From Candidatus Sulfopaludibacter sp. SbA3 (GTDB lineage: Bacteria > Acidobacteriota > Terriglobia > Bryobacterales > Bryobacteraceae): DNA of 33,031 nucleotides. Positions 16,651 through 25,724 of this stretch are shown here, piece after piece (position 1 is the first letter of the stretch; every line of letters begins with the position of its first letter). The notes below the pieces were generated by a model. The model saw only the letters and a list, made by a program, of their open reading frames with translations, was not told where the DNA came from and made no database searches. The translations under genes were made by a program, and so were the position numbers. The DNA lies in NCBI GenBank assembly GCA_945893365.1, contig CAMDED010000084.1, forward strand, positions 1 through 33,031. Reading direction: 5' to 3'.

Positions 16651-17628
16651 GTGACAAGTACGGCGGAGCGGGGTTTCGCGGGCGCGCTCGCGGCGCTTTT
16701 CCTGGTCCTTTTCGAGGGCGATGCAAGACCTCAAGTTTCGCCGGCAAGCGACGGTCAGGAGGATTCCTATCGAATTACCGTGAACGTCGATCTGGTGGTG
16801 TTGAACGCCACGGTGCGCTACCGGAAAGGCGGGTTTGCTTCCGATCTGCGCGAACAGGATTTTGAGGTTTACGAAGACGGCGTTCGGCAATCCATCCGGC
16901 TGTTCCGGCACGAAGACGTTCCGGTTACCGTGGGACTGGTGGTCGACCATAGCGGAAGCATGCGGCGGAAGCTCACGGAGGTGATCGCGGCTGCCCGGAC
17001 GTTCGTCCAGTCGAGCCACCCGGAGGACCGGATGTTCGTCGTCAACTTCAACGAACGCGTGACCCTCGGCCTGCCGGACGCAACCCCTTTCACCAATCGC
17101 TCCGATCTGCTCGAGGCGGCGATCTCCAACACGCCCGCCCTGGGGATGACGGCCCTTTACGACGCGATCGTCGAGGCGCAAAAGCGATTGCACGCCGCTA
17201 CCACGGAGAAGAAAGTGCTGATCGTCATTAGCGATGGCGGCGACAACGCAAGCGCGCACAGCCTGGCCGAGGTTTTGAAGATGGCCGGGCAATCGAGCGC
17301 CCTCGTGTACACCATCGGCATATTCGACGAAGAGGATCCCGACCGGAATCCGGAGATGCTCCGCCGGCTTGCCCGCGCAACCGGCGGCGAGGCCTACATC
17401 CCCGGCCCATTCGATGGGCTTGCGGCGATTTGCGAACGCATCGCGCGGGAGATTCGCCATCAATACACCCTCGGATACGTTTCGAGCACCGCGGCCCAGC
17501 CCGGCGCCTACCGGGCGATTCGCGTGACCGCCCGCGCGCCGGGGAAGGGGAATCTCGCCGTGCGCAATCGCTCCGGCTACATCGCCGGGGATGTATCGCG
17601 GCCAGTCAAGAACGAGGGCGCCAAATGA
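16651..17628 (+). CDS. Secreted VWA-domain protein (VWFA-related, acidobacterial type)
   Basis: The 325-residue product starts at GTG 16651, with ACGGAGG about 8 bases ahead. It has a hydrophobic signal-like leader (about 8-28), a beta-strand region typical of the acidobacterial VWFA-related family (VNVDLVVLNATV, then DFEVYEDGVRQSI) and a von Willebrand A domain. The metal site DxSxS is intact in DHSGSM (Asp99, Ser101, Ser103), with the later MIDAS residues in GMTALYDAI and ISDGGDN. It ends YTLGYVS and RSGYIAG as in that family. It overlaps the sortase start as ATGA, so the two are coupled. Likely role: metal-dependent adhesion or assembly at the cell surface. Confidence 0.88.
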   Translation: MTSTAERGFAGALAALFLVLFEGDARPQVSPASDGQEDSYRITVNVDLVVLNATVRYRKGGFASDLREQDFEVYEDGVRQSIRLFRHEDVPVTVGLVVDHSGSMRRKLTEVIAAARTFVQSSHPEDRMFVVNFNERVTLGLPDATPFTNRSDLLEAAISNTPALGMTALYDAIVEAQKRLHAATTEKKVLIVISDGGDNASAHSLAEVLKMAGQSSALVYTIGIFDEEDPDRNPEMLRRLARATGGEAYIPGPFDGLAAICERIAREIRHQYTLGYVSSTAAQPGAYRAIRVTARAPGKGNLAVRNRSGYIAGDVSRPVKNEGAK

Positions 17629-18257
17629 AGGTCGTGGTTGCCAAAAGGCCGGCGAGGCGGATCGTGCTGTGGACCCAGCGCGTACTCTTTGCCGCCGCCT
17701 TCTCCCTGCTCGCGTATTGCGGCTTCGTTCTGGCGGACGCCTGGCTATTCCAGAAATGGGAGCGCCGCCAACTGGAGCGGCTGCTGGCAGGCAGACAAGA
17801 CTCGAACGCGGGAGCGCTTCAAACGGCGTCTTCCTCTTCAGCGGAAACGGCGCCGCCGGCGGTGGCGAACGGCTTGATCGGCCGCATTGAGATTCCCCGT
17901 CTCGGCCTTTCGGCAATGGTCATTGAGGGAATCAGCGGAAGAACCCTCCGGCGCGCGGTCGGCCATATTCCCGGCACGGCCCTGCCGGGACGGCCGGGGA
18001 ACGTGGGCATTTCCGGGCACCGCGACACGTTTTTCCGGCCTCTGCGCAACATCCGGGAGAACGACATCATCACGCTCACCACGTTGTTCGGCGAATACCG
18101 GTATCGCGTCGTGTCCACCGAGGTAGTGGATCCATACGACGTTGCGGTGTTGAATGCCACCGGGAACGAGGTCCTTACCCTGGTTACCTGCTATCCGTTT
18201 TACTTCGTCGGCACCGCCCCCGACAGGTTTATCGTTCGTGCCGAAAGGGTCACCTGA
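17625..18257 (+). CDS. Class D-like sortase
   Basis: The 210-residue membrane-anchored transpeptidase has one N-terminal membrane segment (about 14-38) and a Ser/Ala-rich linker. The sortase beta-barrel carries His132 in ISGHRDTFF, Cys189 in TLVTCYPFYF and Arg201 in PDRFIVRA, so the catalytic triad is complete. TLVTCYPF plus VGTAPDRFIV is typical of class D enzymes. In Gram-positive bacteria, class D sortases attach proteins with LPNTA-like signals to the wall. Here the LPGTAS protein at 13745-14485 is a candidate substrate, and the acceptor in a Gram-negative envelope is unknown. ATGA overlap with the VWA gene makes that protein a probable partner. Confidence 0.9.
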   Translation: MKVVVAKRPARRIVLWTQRVLFAAAFSLLAYCGFVLADAWLFQKWERRQLERLLAGRQDSNAGALQTASSSSAETAPPAVANGLIGRIEIPRLGLSAMVIEGISGRTLRRAVGHIPGTALPGRPGNVGISGHRDTFFRPLRNIRENDIITLTTLFGEYRYRVVSTEVVDPYDVAVLNATGNEVLTLVTCYPFYFVGTAPDRFIVRAERVT

Positions 18258-18289
18258 CAAACCCTCCTAAGGAGCAGATAGATTTTCCT

Positions 18290-18442
18290 ATGATGCCGAC
18301 GTTCAAAGAAAGACATTTGGTTCCGACCCATCACGCCGGGGAGCCGAAAAATCTGAAGACGCCGCTTTTCCGTACGGCAATCGGCCGCATCCGATTGATC
18401 CGGGATTACGGGCGCATGGCTGCAGGAGGAAACGCCCTATGA
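18290..18442 (+). CDS. Possible 50-residue leader peptide coupled to the GT4 gene
   Basis: This small frame opens MMPTFKERHLVPTHHAGEPK and ends GGNAL. Its TGA overlaps the ATG of the glycosyltransferase gene as ATGA, the same arrangement used elsewhere in the window. TAAGGAG lies upstream but about 15 bases away, further than usual. There is no recognisable domain; the peptide is basic with several His and Arg residues. It could be a genuine small gene, a leader for coupling, or chance. Confidence 0.3.
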   Translation: MMPTFKERHLVPTHHAGEPKNLKTPLFRTAIGRIRLIRDYGRMAAGGNAL

Positions 18443-20793
18443 TACAAACTTCCAATGTCCGCAAGATTGCTTTTGTGGGCGACCACCTGCCGCGCAAGTG
18501 CGGTATCGCCACCTTCACGTCCGACCTGCTTGCCGCCGTTGCAAGCGAGCATCCCGAAAGCCAGTGCTTCGCCGTTTCGGTCAACGACATTCAGAAGGGA
18601 TACCAGTACCCGGAAGTGGTGCGCTTCGAGATTGAGGAGCAGGATCTGTCGTCCTACCTGCGCGCCGCGGACTTCCTCAACATCAGCGACGTGGACATCG
18701 TCTGCCTGCAGCACGAGTTCGGCATTTTCGGCGGACCCGCCGGCGGTAACATCCTGGCGCTTCTGCGCGAGTTGAGAATGCCGGTCGTCACCACGCTGCA
18801 TACCGTTCTGCGCGATCCGAGCGCCGATCAGCGGCGCGTGATGGAGGGGTTAATCTCACTCTCCACGCGGCTTGTCGTCATGGCGGAGCGCGGATGCCAG
18901 ATGCTGCGGAGCATCTACCAGGCGCCGCCGTCGAAGATCGATCTCATCCGGCACGGCATTCCCGACGTGGGCTTCGTCGATCCGGCCTATTTTAAGGACC
19001 AGTTCGGCGTGGAAGGAAGAGTGGTGCTGCTTACGTTCGGGCTGCTCTCGCCGAATAAGGGCATCGAGAACGTGCTCAATGCGCTACCGCAAATTCTGGA
19101 GCAGTTTCCCGAAGTCGTTTATATCGTCCTCGGGGCCACGCATCCGAACGAGCTGCGCGAGCACGGTGAATCTTACCGGCTCGGCCTCGAAATGCTCGCG
19201 AAGAAGAACAAAGTCGACAAGAACGTCATCTTCTACAACCAATTCGTGGATATTGAGAATCTCAAGGAGTTCATCGGCTCGGCCGACCTTTACATTACGC
19301 CTTACCTTAACGAAGCGCAGATCACCTCGGGCACGCTCGCCTACGCGTTCGGCGCCGGCAAGGCGGTGGTCTCGACACCGTACTGGCACGCCGCGGAATT
19401 GTTGGCGGACGGCCGCGGGGTGTTGGTGCCGTTCGGCGACGCGGCGGCCATTGCGCGCGAAACGATCGCGCTGCTTGGGGACGACACCCGCCGCCATGCC
19501 ATGCGCAAAAATGCTTACAGGATAGGCCGCGAGATGATTTGGAGCAACGTGGGGCGGCTCTATATGCGCTCCTTCGAGTGCTCGCGCCTCGAAGTAGCGG
19601 CGCTGTCGCGAAAATCTCTGGCCAATAAGACGCTCGACCTGAAGCCGCGGGAACTGCCGAAGATCAAGCTGAGTCATCTCTCCCGGATGACCGATTCGAC
19701 CGGAGTCTTTCAGCACGCCATTTTCAGCGTTCCGAATTTTTCCGAAGGCTACTGCACCGACGATAACGCCCGCGCTTTCATCCTGGCGGTGCTGCTCGGC
19801 GAATTAGGCGAGGATCCGGAGTCCGTGCGGACGCTCGCCACCACCACCGGGGCTTTCCTCCATCACGCTTTCGATCTCAAAACGAAACGATTCCACAACC
19901 ACTTGAGTTTCGACCGGCGCTGGCTGGACGAACAGGGATCGGAGGACTGCCACGGGAGGGCGCTCTGGGCGCTGGGCGTCGGCGTGGGGCGTTCGCCCTG
20001 CAGGAACTTCCAGATGATGGCCGGCCAGCTCTTCGCGCTGGCGTTGCCCGCGCTGACCGGGTTCACCTCGCCGCGGGCTTGGGCGTTCGGTCTGATCGGA
20101 ATCCACGAATATCTGCGCAGGTTGAGCGGCGACAGCCTCGTCAACCAAACGAGGGAGATACTGACATCCCGGCTCATGGATCTCTTCGAAGCGGCCGCGC
20201 AGCCGGACTGGCAGTGGTTTGAACAGGAACTGTCGTACGACAACGCGAAGCTTGCGTGCGCCTTGATTTTGAGCGGCCAGGGCATGGGACAACCAGCGGT
20301 GCTTGAGCGGGGTTTACAGGCCCTCCGCTGGCTCACGGAAATGCAAATGTCCGGGAAAGGCCACTTCCGTCCGATCGGCAGCAATGGGTTCTACCGCCGC
20401 GGCGGCGCGCGCGCCGATTTCGATCAGCAGCCGGTCGAGGCGCAGGCAACCGTTTCGGCTTGTCTGGCGGCCTATCGCGCCACATCGGATTTCTGGTGGT
20501 ACGAACACGCCCAACGCGCCTTCGATTGGTTTATCGGCTGGAACGATCTCGGACTGGAGCTCTACTCTTCCGAAACGGGCGGCTGCAGCGATGGGCTGCA
20601 TTTGGATCGGGCTAACGGGAACCAGGGCGCCGAATCGACCCTGGCCTACTTACTCTCATTGGCCGACATGCGATTGGTGCAGAATTTACTGACGAATTTT
20701 AAGGAACCGGCGCTGGTGAAGACGAACGGGCGGCCGCATCTCTCGATTCCCGTGGAACCAGCCTACGTCAATCCGTATGTCAATCAACGTTAA
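18439..20793 (+). CDS. GT4 glycosyltransferase fused to an alpha/alpha barrel domain
   Basis: The 784-residue protein has two parts. Residues 1 to about 390 form a GT-B family 4 glycosyltransferase: the N-terminal GDHLPRKCGIATFTSDLL loop, LLTFGLLSPNKGIENVL donor region, and ITSGTLAYAFGAGKAVVSTP. Residues about 415-784 look like a helical (alpha/alpha) barrel (SRMTDSTGVFQHAIFSVPNF, YCTDDNARAFILAVL, then repeated Trp-rich helices such as WFEQELSYDNAKLACALI). This resembles glycoside-processing barrels. AGGAGGA precedes the ATG. It heads an operon with GH130, GT4 and GH130. GH130 enzymes act on beta-mannosides, so a mannosyl donor is the likely substrate, but this is inferred. Confidence 0.87.
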   Translation: MIQTSNVRKIAFVGDHLPRKCGIATFTSDLLAAVASEHPESQCFAVSVNDIQKGYQYPEVVRFEIEEQDLSSYLRAADFLNISDVDIVCLQHEFGIFGGPAGGNILALLRELRMPVVTTLHTVLRDPSADQRRVMEGLISLSTRLVVMAERGCQMLRSIYQAPPSKIDLIRHGIPDVGFVDPAYFKDQFGVEGRVVLLTFGLLSPNKGIENVLNALPQILEQFPEVVYIVLGATHPNELREHGESYRLGLEMLAKKNKVDKNVIFYNQFVDIENLKEFIGSADLYITPYLNEAQITSGTLAYAFGAGKAVVSTPYWHAAELLADGRGVLVPFGDAAAIARETIALLGDDTRRHAMRKNAYRIGREMIWSNVGRLYMRSFECSRLEVAALSRKSLANKTLDLKPRELPKIKLSHLSRMTDSTGVFQHAIFSVPNFSEGYCTDDNARAFILAVLLGELGEDPESVRTLATTTGAFLHHAFDLKTKRFHNHLSFDRRWLDEQGSEDCHGRALWALGVGVGRSPCRNFQMMAGQLFALALPALTGFTSPRAWAFGLIGIHEYLRRLSGDSLVNQTREILTSRLMDLFEAAAQPDWQWFEQELSYDNAKLACALILSGQGMGQPAVLERGLQALRWLTEMQMSGKGHFRPIGSNGFYRRGGARADFDQQPVEAQATVSACLAAYRATSDFWWYEHAQRAFDWFIGWNDLGLELYSSETGGCSDGLHLDRANGNQGAESTLAYLLSLADMRLVQNLLTNFKEPALVKTNGRPHLSIPVEPAYVNPYVNQR

Positions 20794-22360
20794 ACGCACA
20801 TCCACAATCCTCAAGCCCGACCCGTCGCGCGTTCTCTTGAGGCCCTTCAGTCCCGGGAGTCCCGCCCGCGTGGCGGCGATCATCGCGAGGATCGTGTCGC
20901 TCCCGGAATACAGAGTAGGCCCGCTCCTGGATGAAGTCTCCTCTGAATTCTCCGGGAGGCACCAGACAATACACGATCTCTTCCGGCAACGCTTCGAACA
21001 GGTCCGCGGATTCACGCTGAAGGAGGAGGAACTATCCGAGCAAAGACAACTCCTGATCGGCTCCTATTTCCTGGCCGAATATTCTTTGGAGTCTGCCGCC
21101 CTGTTCAATCCTTCCATTGTTCCGCACCCCGACCAGACGGATGTCCCGGACGGCGCCCTGCGGTTTATTCTCAGCCTGCGCGCCACGGGGGAAGGCCACA
21201 TTTCCTCCCTCACGTTTCGAACCGGTATCATCCATCCCGATCAACGGATCGAGGTCTTGGCCCCAGCCGGCTTCCTGATCGAGCCGCGCCAGATCCCCAA
21301 CCCCCAGTTCGACAAGCCGCTGTTCGAGCGGAAACTCTTTGAACTGGGGTTGAACGGCGACTTTCCCCATCGGGTCATGGAGGGACTCCCGGACTCGTTC
21401 GCACTCGAAGAGCTTCGCGCCAGTCTCAGAGCCGAACAATTCCGTCTGCCGGATGGAATGACGCAGGAGGATCAGAACGCCGCCCAAGGGATTTGGATGC
21501 TGGCCCGGTCCAACTACGAAGTTCAGTTCCAGCCCGAACAGGAGTTGTCGGAGCGTATTCTTTTTCCCTCCACGCCCTCTCAACGCAACGGCATTGAGGA
21601 CGCCCGTTTCGCTTGTTTCCGCAACGATGACGGCACCCACGTCTACTACGCAACCTTCAGCGCCTACGACGGCACGATTGTGATGCCGGAGCTGTTGGAA
21701 ACGACCGACTTCCTCCGCTTCCGATTCCTGACATTGAACGGTCCGGCCGCCAAGAACAAAGGCATGGCCATTTTTCCCCGGAAGATCGGCGGTCTCTATG
21801 CCATGCTCTCGCGCCAGGACAACGACAGCATCTACCTGATGTTCTCCGACAACGTCCATTTTTGGAATGAGCACAAGCTGCTCCTCAAACCCGTTTTCCC
21901 GTGGGAGCTGATCCAGATCGGGAACTGCGGATCTCCTATCGAGACCGATGCCGGGTGGTTGGTCCTCACCCACGGCGTCGGCCCCATGCGAAAATACAGC
22001 ATCGGCGCGTTCTTGCTGGATCGCGATAATCCAAGCAAGGTCATCGGCCGTCTTCGCGAGCCCTTGCTCAAGCCGAATCAGAATGAACGGGAAGGTTATG
22101 TACCGAACGTCGTTTACACCTGCGGCGCTCTACTCCACAACGGCGAACTGATCATTCCCTACGGCTTGGCCGATTACGCCACCGGTTTCGCGACCGTCCC
22201 CCTCGCGCAGGTGCTGGCCGCCATGGATTCCGAAGGCTCAAGGACAGGTCCGAATCAGGCCCAAAGGGAGCTCGCCGAGGCGCAGTCCGGCATGAAATAC
22301 GAAGAGGCCCTGACACGTCCAAGTCCGGCCGGGGAGGAGCTCGAAGGGGCGCTGACTTGA
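20777..22360 (+). CDS. GH130-family glycosidase or phosphorylase (long form)
   Basis: The 527-residue protein has an N-terminal extension of about 170 residues before a GH130 five-bladed propeller. Key segments are GHISSLTFRTGIIHPDQRIE, NGIEDARF (catalytic-type Asp275), YYATFSAYDG, KNKGMAIFPRKIGG, VHFWNEHKLLLKP, GSPIETDAGWLVLTHGVG and VPNVVYTCGAL. GH130 members are beta-mannoside phosphorylases or beta-1,2-mannosidases; the two cannot be separated here. There is no signal peptide, so it acts in the cytoplasm. The start overlaps the previous gene by 17 bases. A 40-residue charged C-terminal tail is additional to the propeller. Confidence 0.87.
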   Translation: MSINVKRTSTILKPDPSRVLLRPFSPGSPARVAAIIARIVSLPEYRVGPLLDEVSSEFSGRHQTIHDLFRQRFEQVRGFTLKEEELSEQRQLLIGSYFLAEYSLESAALFNPSIVPHPDQTDVPDGALRFILSLRATGEGHISSLTFRTGIIHPDQRIEVLAPAGFLIEPRQIPNPQFDKPLFERKLFELGLNGDFPHRVMEGLPDSFALEELRASLRAEQFRLPDGMTQEDQNAAQGIWMLARSNYEVQFQPEQELSERILFPSTPSQRNGIEDARFACFRNDDGTHVYYATFSAYDGTIVMPELLETTDFLRFRFLTLNGPAAKNKGMAIFPRKIGGLYAMLSRQDNDSIYLMFSDNVHFWNEHKLLLKPVFPWELIQIGNCGSPIETDAGWLVLTHGVGPMRKYSIGAFLLDRDNPSKVIGRLREPLLKPNQNEREGYVPNVVYTCGALLHNGELIIPYGLADYATGFATVPLAQVLAAMDSEGSRTGPNQAQRELAEAQSGMKYEEALTRPSPAGEELEGALT

Positions 22361-22382
22361 GTTCGGAGGACCGTCCAACCGT

Positions 22383-23420
22383 ATGCTCGTCGCCAACAAG
22401 AGGGTTGCGGTCCTTTCGCCCGTAGCCTGGCGGACGCCCCCCAGGCGGTACGGCGCCTGGGAGACGGTCGCGAGCAACGTCACCGAAGGACTCGTATCCC
22501 GCGGCTGGGATGTGACGTTGTTCGCTAGCGGCGATTCGACGACCCGCGCTTGCCTCCATGCCGTGGTAGCCCAGGGATATGAAGAGGATCCGGCCGTCGA
22601 TCCTAAAGTCGCTGAATACCTTCACATCTCCGAAGCGTTCGAGCACGCGGCCGAGTTCGACCTCATCCACAGCCATTACGACTTCATGGCGCTCTCCTAC
22701 ACCCGGCTCGTGAAGACGCCGGTTCTCACGACCATCCACGGATTTTCCTCGCCCAAGATCATGCCCGTCTACGACAAGTATCGCGACGGGTACTTTGTCT
22801 CGATCAGCAACTCCGATCGCGCGCCGGGGCTGAACTACCTGGCGACGGTCTATAACGGAATCGACCTCTCGTTGTACCCGCTCCAGGAACGGGGCGGCGA
22901 TCACCTGATCTTCCTTGGGCGGATTCACCCCGACAAGGGCGTGCATCTGGCGATTGAGGTTGCCCGCCTCAGCGGGTTGCCGCTGCTCATCGCGGGCATT
23001 ATCCAGGATGAGACCTACTTCCGGGAGCAAGTGGAGCCCCACCTTAACGGGACGATCCGCTACATCGGGGCCGTGGACGTGCCGGGCAAGAACGAGTTGT
23101 TCGCGCGCGCCAGAGCGCTGCTGCACCTGAACACGATCCCGGAGCGATTCGGACTTGTCCTTGCTGAAGCGAATGCCGCCGGCGTGCCCGTCGTCGCCAT
23201 GGACCTCGGCTCCTGCCGGGAGGTGATCGAAGACGGGAGAACCGGGTTCCTGGTCAACAATGTGCAGGAGGCGGTCCTGTCCCTGGAACGTATTTCGGAA
23301 ATCGATCGCACCGACTGCCGCCGGCGGGTCGAGCGGTGTTTTTCCATCGAAACCATGGTCGAGGCCTACGAACGGGTCTATCGGACGATTTTTGAACGGG
23401 AAGCACAGAGCCGATTATGA
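22383..23420 (+). CDS. GT4 family glycosyltransferase
   Basis: The 345-residue GT-B enzyme has VAVLSPVAWRTPPRRYGAWE near the start, as in family 4 members. The donor domain contains HLIFLGRIHPDKGVHLAIEV and the EX7E motif in PERFGLVLAEANAAGVPVVA. GGAGGA stands ahead of the ATG, 22 bases after the preceding gene. It overlaps the next GH130 as ATGA. It probably adds a sugar to the glycan handled by the other three proteins; donor and acceptor are unknown. Confidence 0.9.
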   Translation: MLVANKRVAVLSPVAWRTPPRRYGAWETVASNVTEGLVSRGWDVTLFASGDSTTRACLHAVVAQGYEEDPAVDPKVAEYLHISEAFEHAAEFDLIHSHYDFMALSYTRLVKTPVLTTIHGFSSPKIMPVYDKYRDGYFVSISNSDRAPGLNYLATVYNGIDLSLYPLQERGGDHLIFLGRIHPDKGVHLAIEVARLSGLPLLIAGIIQDETYFREQVEPHLNGTIRYIGAVDVPGKNELFARARALLHLNTIPERFGLVLAEANAAGVPVVAMDLGSCREVIEDGRTGFLVNNVQEAVLSLERISEIDRTDCRRRVERCFSIETMVEAYERVYRTIFEREAQSRL

Positions 23421-24352
23421 AGCAGGACATTGTCAGACGATACGCGTACAACCCCATCCTCACCAAGGCCGAGATCCCCTATCCTGTGGAAACGGTCCAC
23501 AACGCCGCGGTCGTGAAGCATCGGAAGGAATACATCATGCTGTTCCGCTCCCATCTGCGCACGGGGCGGTCCATCATCGGTCTGGCGCGCAGCAGCGACG
23601 GATTCCACTTCACCGCCGATCCACAGCCCTTTCTGACTCCCGCGGCGGATGGTCCTTTTGCCGCCTATGAGGAGTTCGGCGTGGAGGACCCGCGCGTGAC
23701 GCGCCTGGAGGGGGAGTACGTCATCACTTACAGCGCCTACTCTCGAAACGGCGTGCGGATCGCTCTGGCGAAGACGAAGGACTTCTGCTGTGTGGAAAGG
23801 GTCTCGCTCATCACGGAGGCGGACTACAGAAACGTAGTGATCTTCCCGGAAAAGTTCGACGGACTCTATGCCCGGCTTGACCGTCCTCACTCGGAAATCG
23901 CGCCCTGGTCCATCTGGATCTCCTATTCTCCGGACCTCCATTTTTGGGGCGAATCCCAGCTCATCATGAGGCCTGAGCAGTATCACTGGGATGAGATGAA
24001 GATCGGTCCGGGCGCGCCGCCCATCAAAACGGACCAGGGATGGCTTTCCATCTATCACGGCGTTTTCGAAACTATGGACGGATCGGTCTATCGCCTGGGG
24101 GTAGCCCTGCATGATTTACTGAACCCGGCGAAAATCATCGGCGTGGGCGACTCGTGGATCCTTCAGCCGGAAGACCCCTGGGAAATCACGGGATATGTCC
24201 ACAACGTCGTATTCACTTGCGGCGCCGTTCCCGAGCCCGATGGAACCGTGAAGATCTATTGGGGCGGCGCGGACACGGTCATGTGCGTGGGAGAAGCGAA
24301 TGTCGCCGATCTCGTCGCGTTGTGCCTGGATCACGGCAGACCGGCAAAGTGA
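23417..24352 (+). CDS. GH130-family glycosidase or phosphorylase (short form)
   Basis: The 311-residue cytoplasmic enzyme begins MKQDIVRRYAYNPILTKAEI and has the typical GH130 landmarks: FRSHLRTGRSIIGLARSSDG, FGVEDPRV with the catalytic-type Asp91, KDFCCVERVS, GLYARLDRPH, GPGAPPIKTDQGWLSIYHG and GYVHNVVFTCGAV. It lacks the long N-terminal extension of the first GH130, so the two probably have different substrates or chain-length preference. It is the last gene of the operon and is translationally coupled to the GT4. Confidence 0.91.
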   Translation: MKQDIVRRYAYNPILTKAEIPYPVETVHNAAVVKHRKEYIMLFRSHLRTGRSIIGLARSSDGFHFTADPQPFLTPAADGPFAAYEEFGVEDPRVTRLEGEYVITYSAYSRNGVRIALAKTKDFCCVERVSLITEADYRNVVIFPEKFDGLYARLDRPHSEIAPWSIWISYSPDLHFWGESQLIMRPEQYHWDEMKIGPGAPPIKTDQGWLSIYHGVFETMDGSVYRLGVALHDLLNPAKIIGVGDSWILQPEDPWEITGYVHNVVFTCGAVPEPDGTVKIYWGGADTVMCVGEANVADLVALCLDHGRPAK

Positions 24353-24611
24353 GCGCGCCAGGTTCCGTGGCGCCGGTCGCGTGGTGGTGGCCGGCGAGGC
24401 GCGGCGGCGGGTGCGATTCGAACAGGTTAAAGGCTGGCCTGCGATGCCTGACTGTTGCCGGTTTTTAAGCCGCGAACGCGGAACGCGGCACACTCGCAAA
24501 CCTTCGGCAATGCCTCTTTGAATGACGTAGTCGCAATTATGTCGTCGCCGCCTTCATCAAAGCAGGTGGAATCGTGAACATCTGCCGTTTGTTCCGGTCT
24601 GTGATTCTTTT

Positions 24612-25369
24612 CTAAGCGCTTATTTTCAACTTCGGCTGTCCACCAAAGCGGGCCGTTCGCCACCCGGCTGCGAACACAGTCGCAGCCCGTTCAATCCGGC
24701 CCCGCCGGTGGCCCGCTAAGGCCCGGAGTCGGCGGGATGACGAGCCGAGGAGGGCAAGGGCGACGACGGTGAGGAAGGCGGAGGACGGTTCCGGGACGCT
24801 CGAGACGGGATCTCCGCCGAAGGTGAGGATGTCGACCACGATGTAGGCGTTCTTGACTCGCAAGGCCTTGATGTCGGCCGAACCCCGGACAACACCGCGC
24901 CACTCGGCCGCGTTAAAGCCCCCCGGGGTCGAAATGGGGGCAGCGACAGCCAAGTTGTACGATTCGAGCACGGACAGGTTAGCGTCGAGGGCCTCGATGA
25001 TCGGGTCGTCGCCGACGCCAGCGGCGTAGTTCATCAGCGCCGACACCGCTGACACAGCCGATGGGAACTCGAAAATCATGAAGTTGGCGCCGCTATCGAC
25101 ACCCGCGAAGAATATTTCACTCCAAGAACCGTTGACAGCTAGAAAATAATTGCCGGTGCCGAGCACTGCGCCTACGCCGGTATTGGCGCCGAGGGCGCCA
25201 GCGGTGAACACGACACCTGTGGGTAGGACGACGGGGCCGGTCGTGAAGCAATACCCGCAGCCTGTTCGGGAATCGAAATCTTCGACCGTGCCCGTCCGGG
25301 GACGGCTATAAGGCCCGCAAAGCTTAGAATCGGAAGAATGGAGGCAAGCGCCAAGAGTCTCGGTTTCAT
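24612..25369 (-). pseudogene. PEP-CTERM exported protein, frameshifted
   Basis: The signal peptide (MKPRLLALASILPILSFAGL, ATG 25369, GGGAGGT ribosome site) is in one frame. The mature protein (TVEDFDSRTGCGYCFTTGPV onward) and the C-terminal PEP-CTERM tail (VPEPSSAFLTVVALALLG then SSSRRLR) are in another. The change falls near the four-base G run at 25298-25301 (C run on the coding strand); one extra base there would join the two frames. The frame also runs 29 or more residues past the basic PEP-CTERM end, which is unusual. Either a decaying gene or a sequencing error in the homopolymer. No exosortase gene is in the window. Confidence 0.75.
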
Positions 25370-25724
25370 TTGGTTTTGGTACCTCCCGGCGACATCCAAG
25401 GGTTGCGAATCTCGAGATCTTCGCAGCAAACATCAAGGACTCTAGCACCAGCCGTGGCGAAAAACAAGTGAAATTGGAGAGTAAGTCTTTAAATCCTTGA
25501 AGTTCTGTTCCGTCCCGTGCTTCGCAGGTATGGGAACGTGGCGCCGGTGTCCACCATACACCGCGGCAATATGGCTGCGAAGTCGCGAGACCGGAAAGCC
25601 GCGTCGGTGCATAGCTTGAAGAGCAAACGAATCGCGCAAACAGACCGAGCGGGACGTTCGTCGCTCCCGGGTTCGTGCAAGTCGCAATCGTTGGCGGCGG
25701 ACAAGTCTTGGAGGTACCGACCGC
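25370..25724. other. Gene-free stretch between PEP-CTERM gene and HDO gene
   Basis: Short frames occur on both strands but none has a plausible ribosome site or motif. The HDO gene on the minus strand ends at its edge; the PEP-CTERM gene's promoter must lie here, but I cannot point to it. Confidence 0.45.

Noticed and set aside
16268-16654. 128-codon plus-strand frame after the malic enzyme
   Set aside because: It starts inside the malic enzyme gene in another frame and is low-complexity Arg/Ala-rich sequence.
24469-24489. GCCGCG/CGCGGC hairpin as a terminator between the GH130 and PEP-CTERM genes
   Set aside because: No T tract follows on either strand; the adjoining T run is on the wrong side.
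25442-25704. Minus-strand frames upstream of the PEP-CTERM gene
   Set aside because: No ribosome site, no recognisable sequence, and they overlap each other in different frames.
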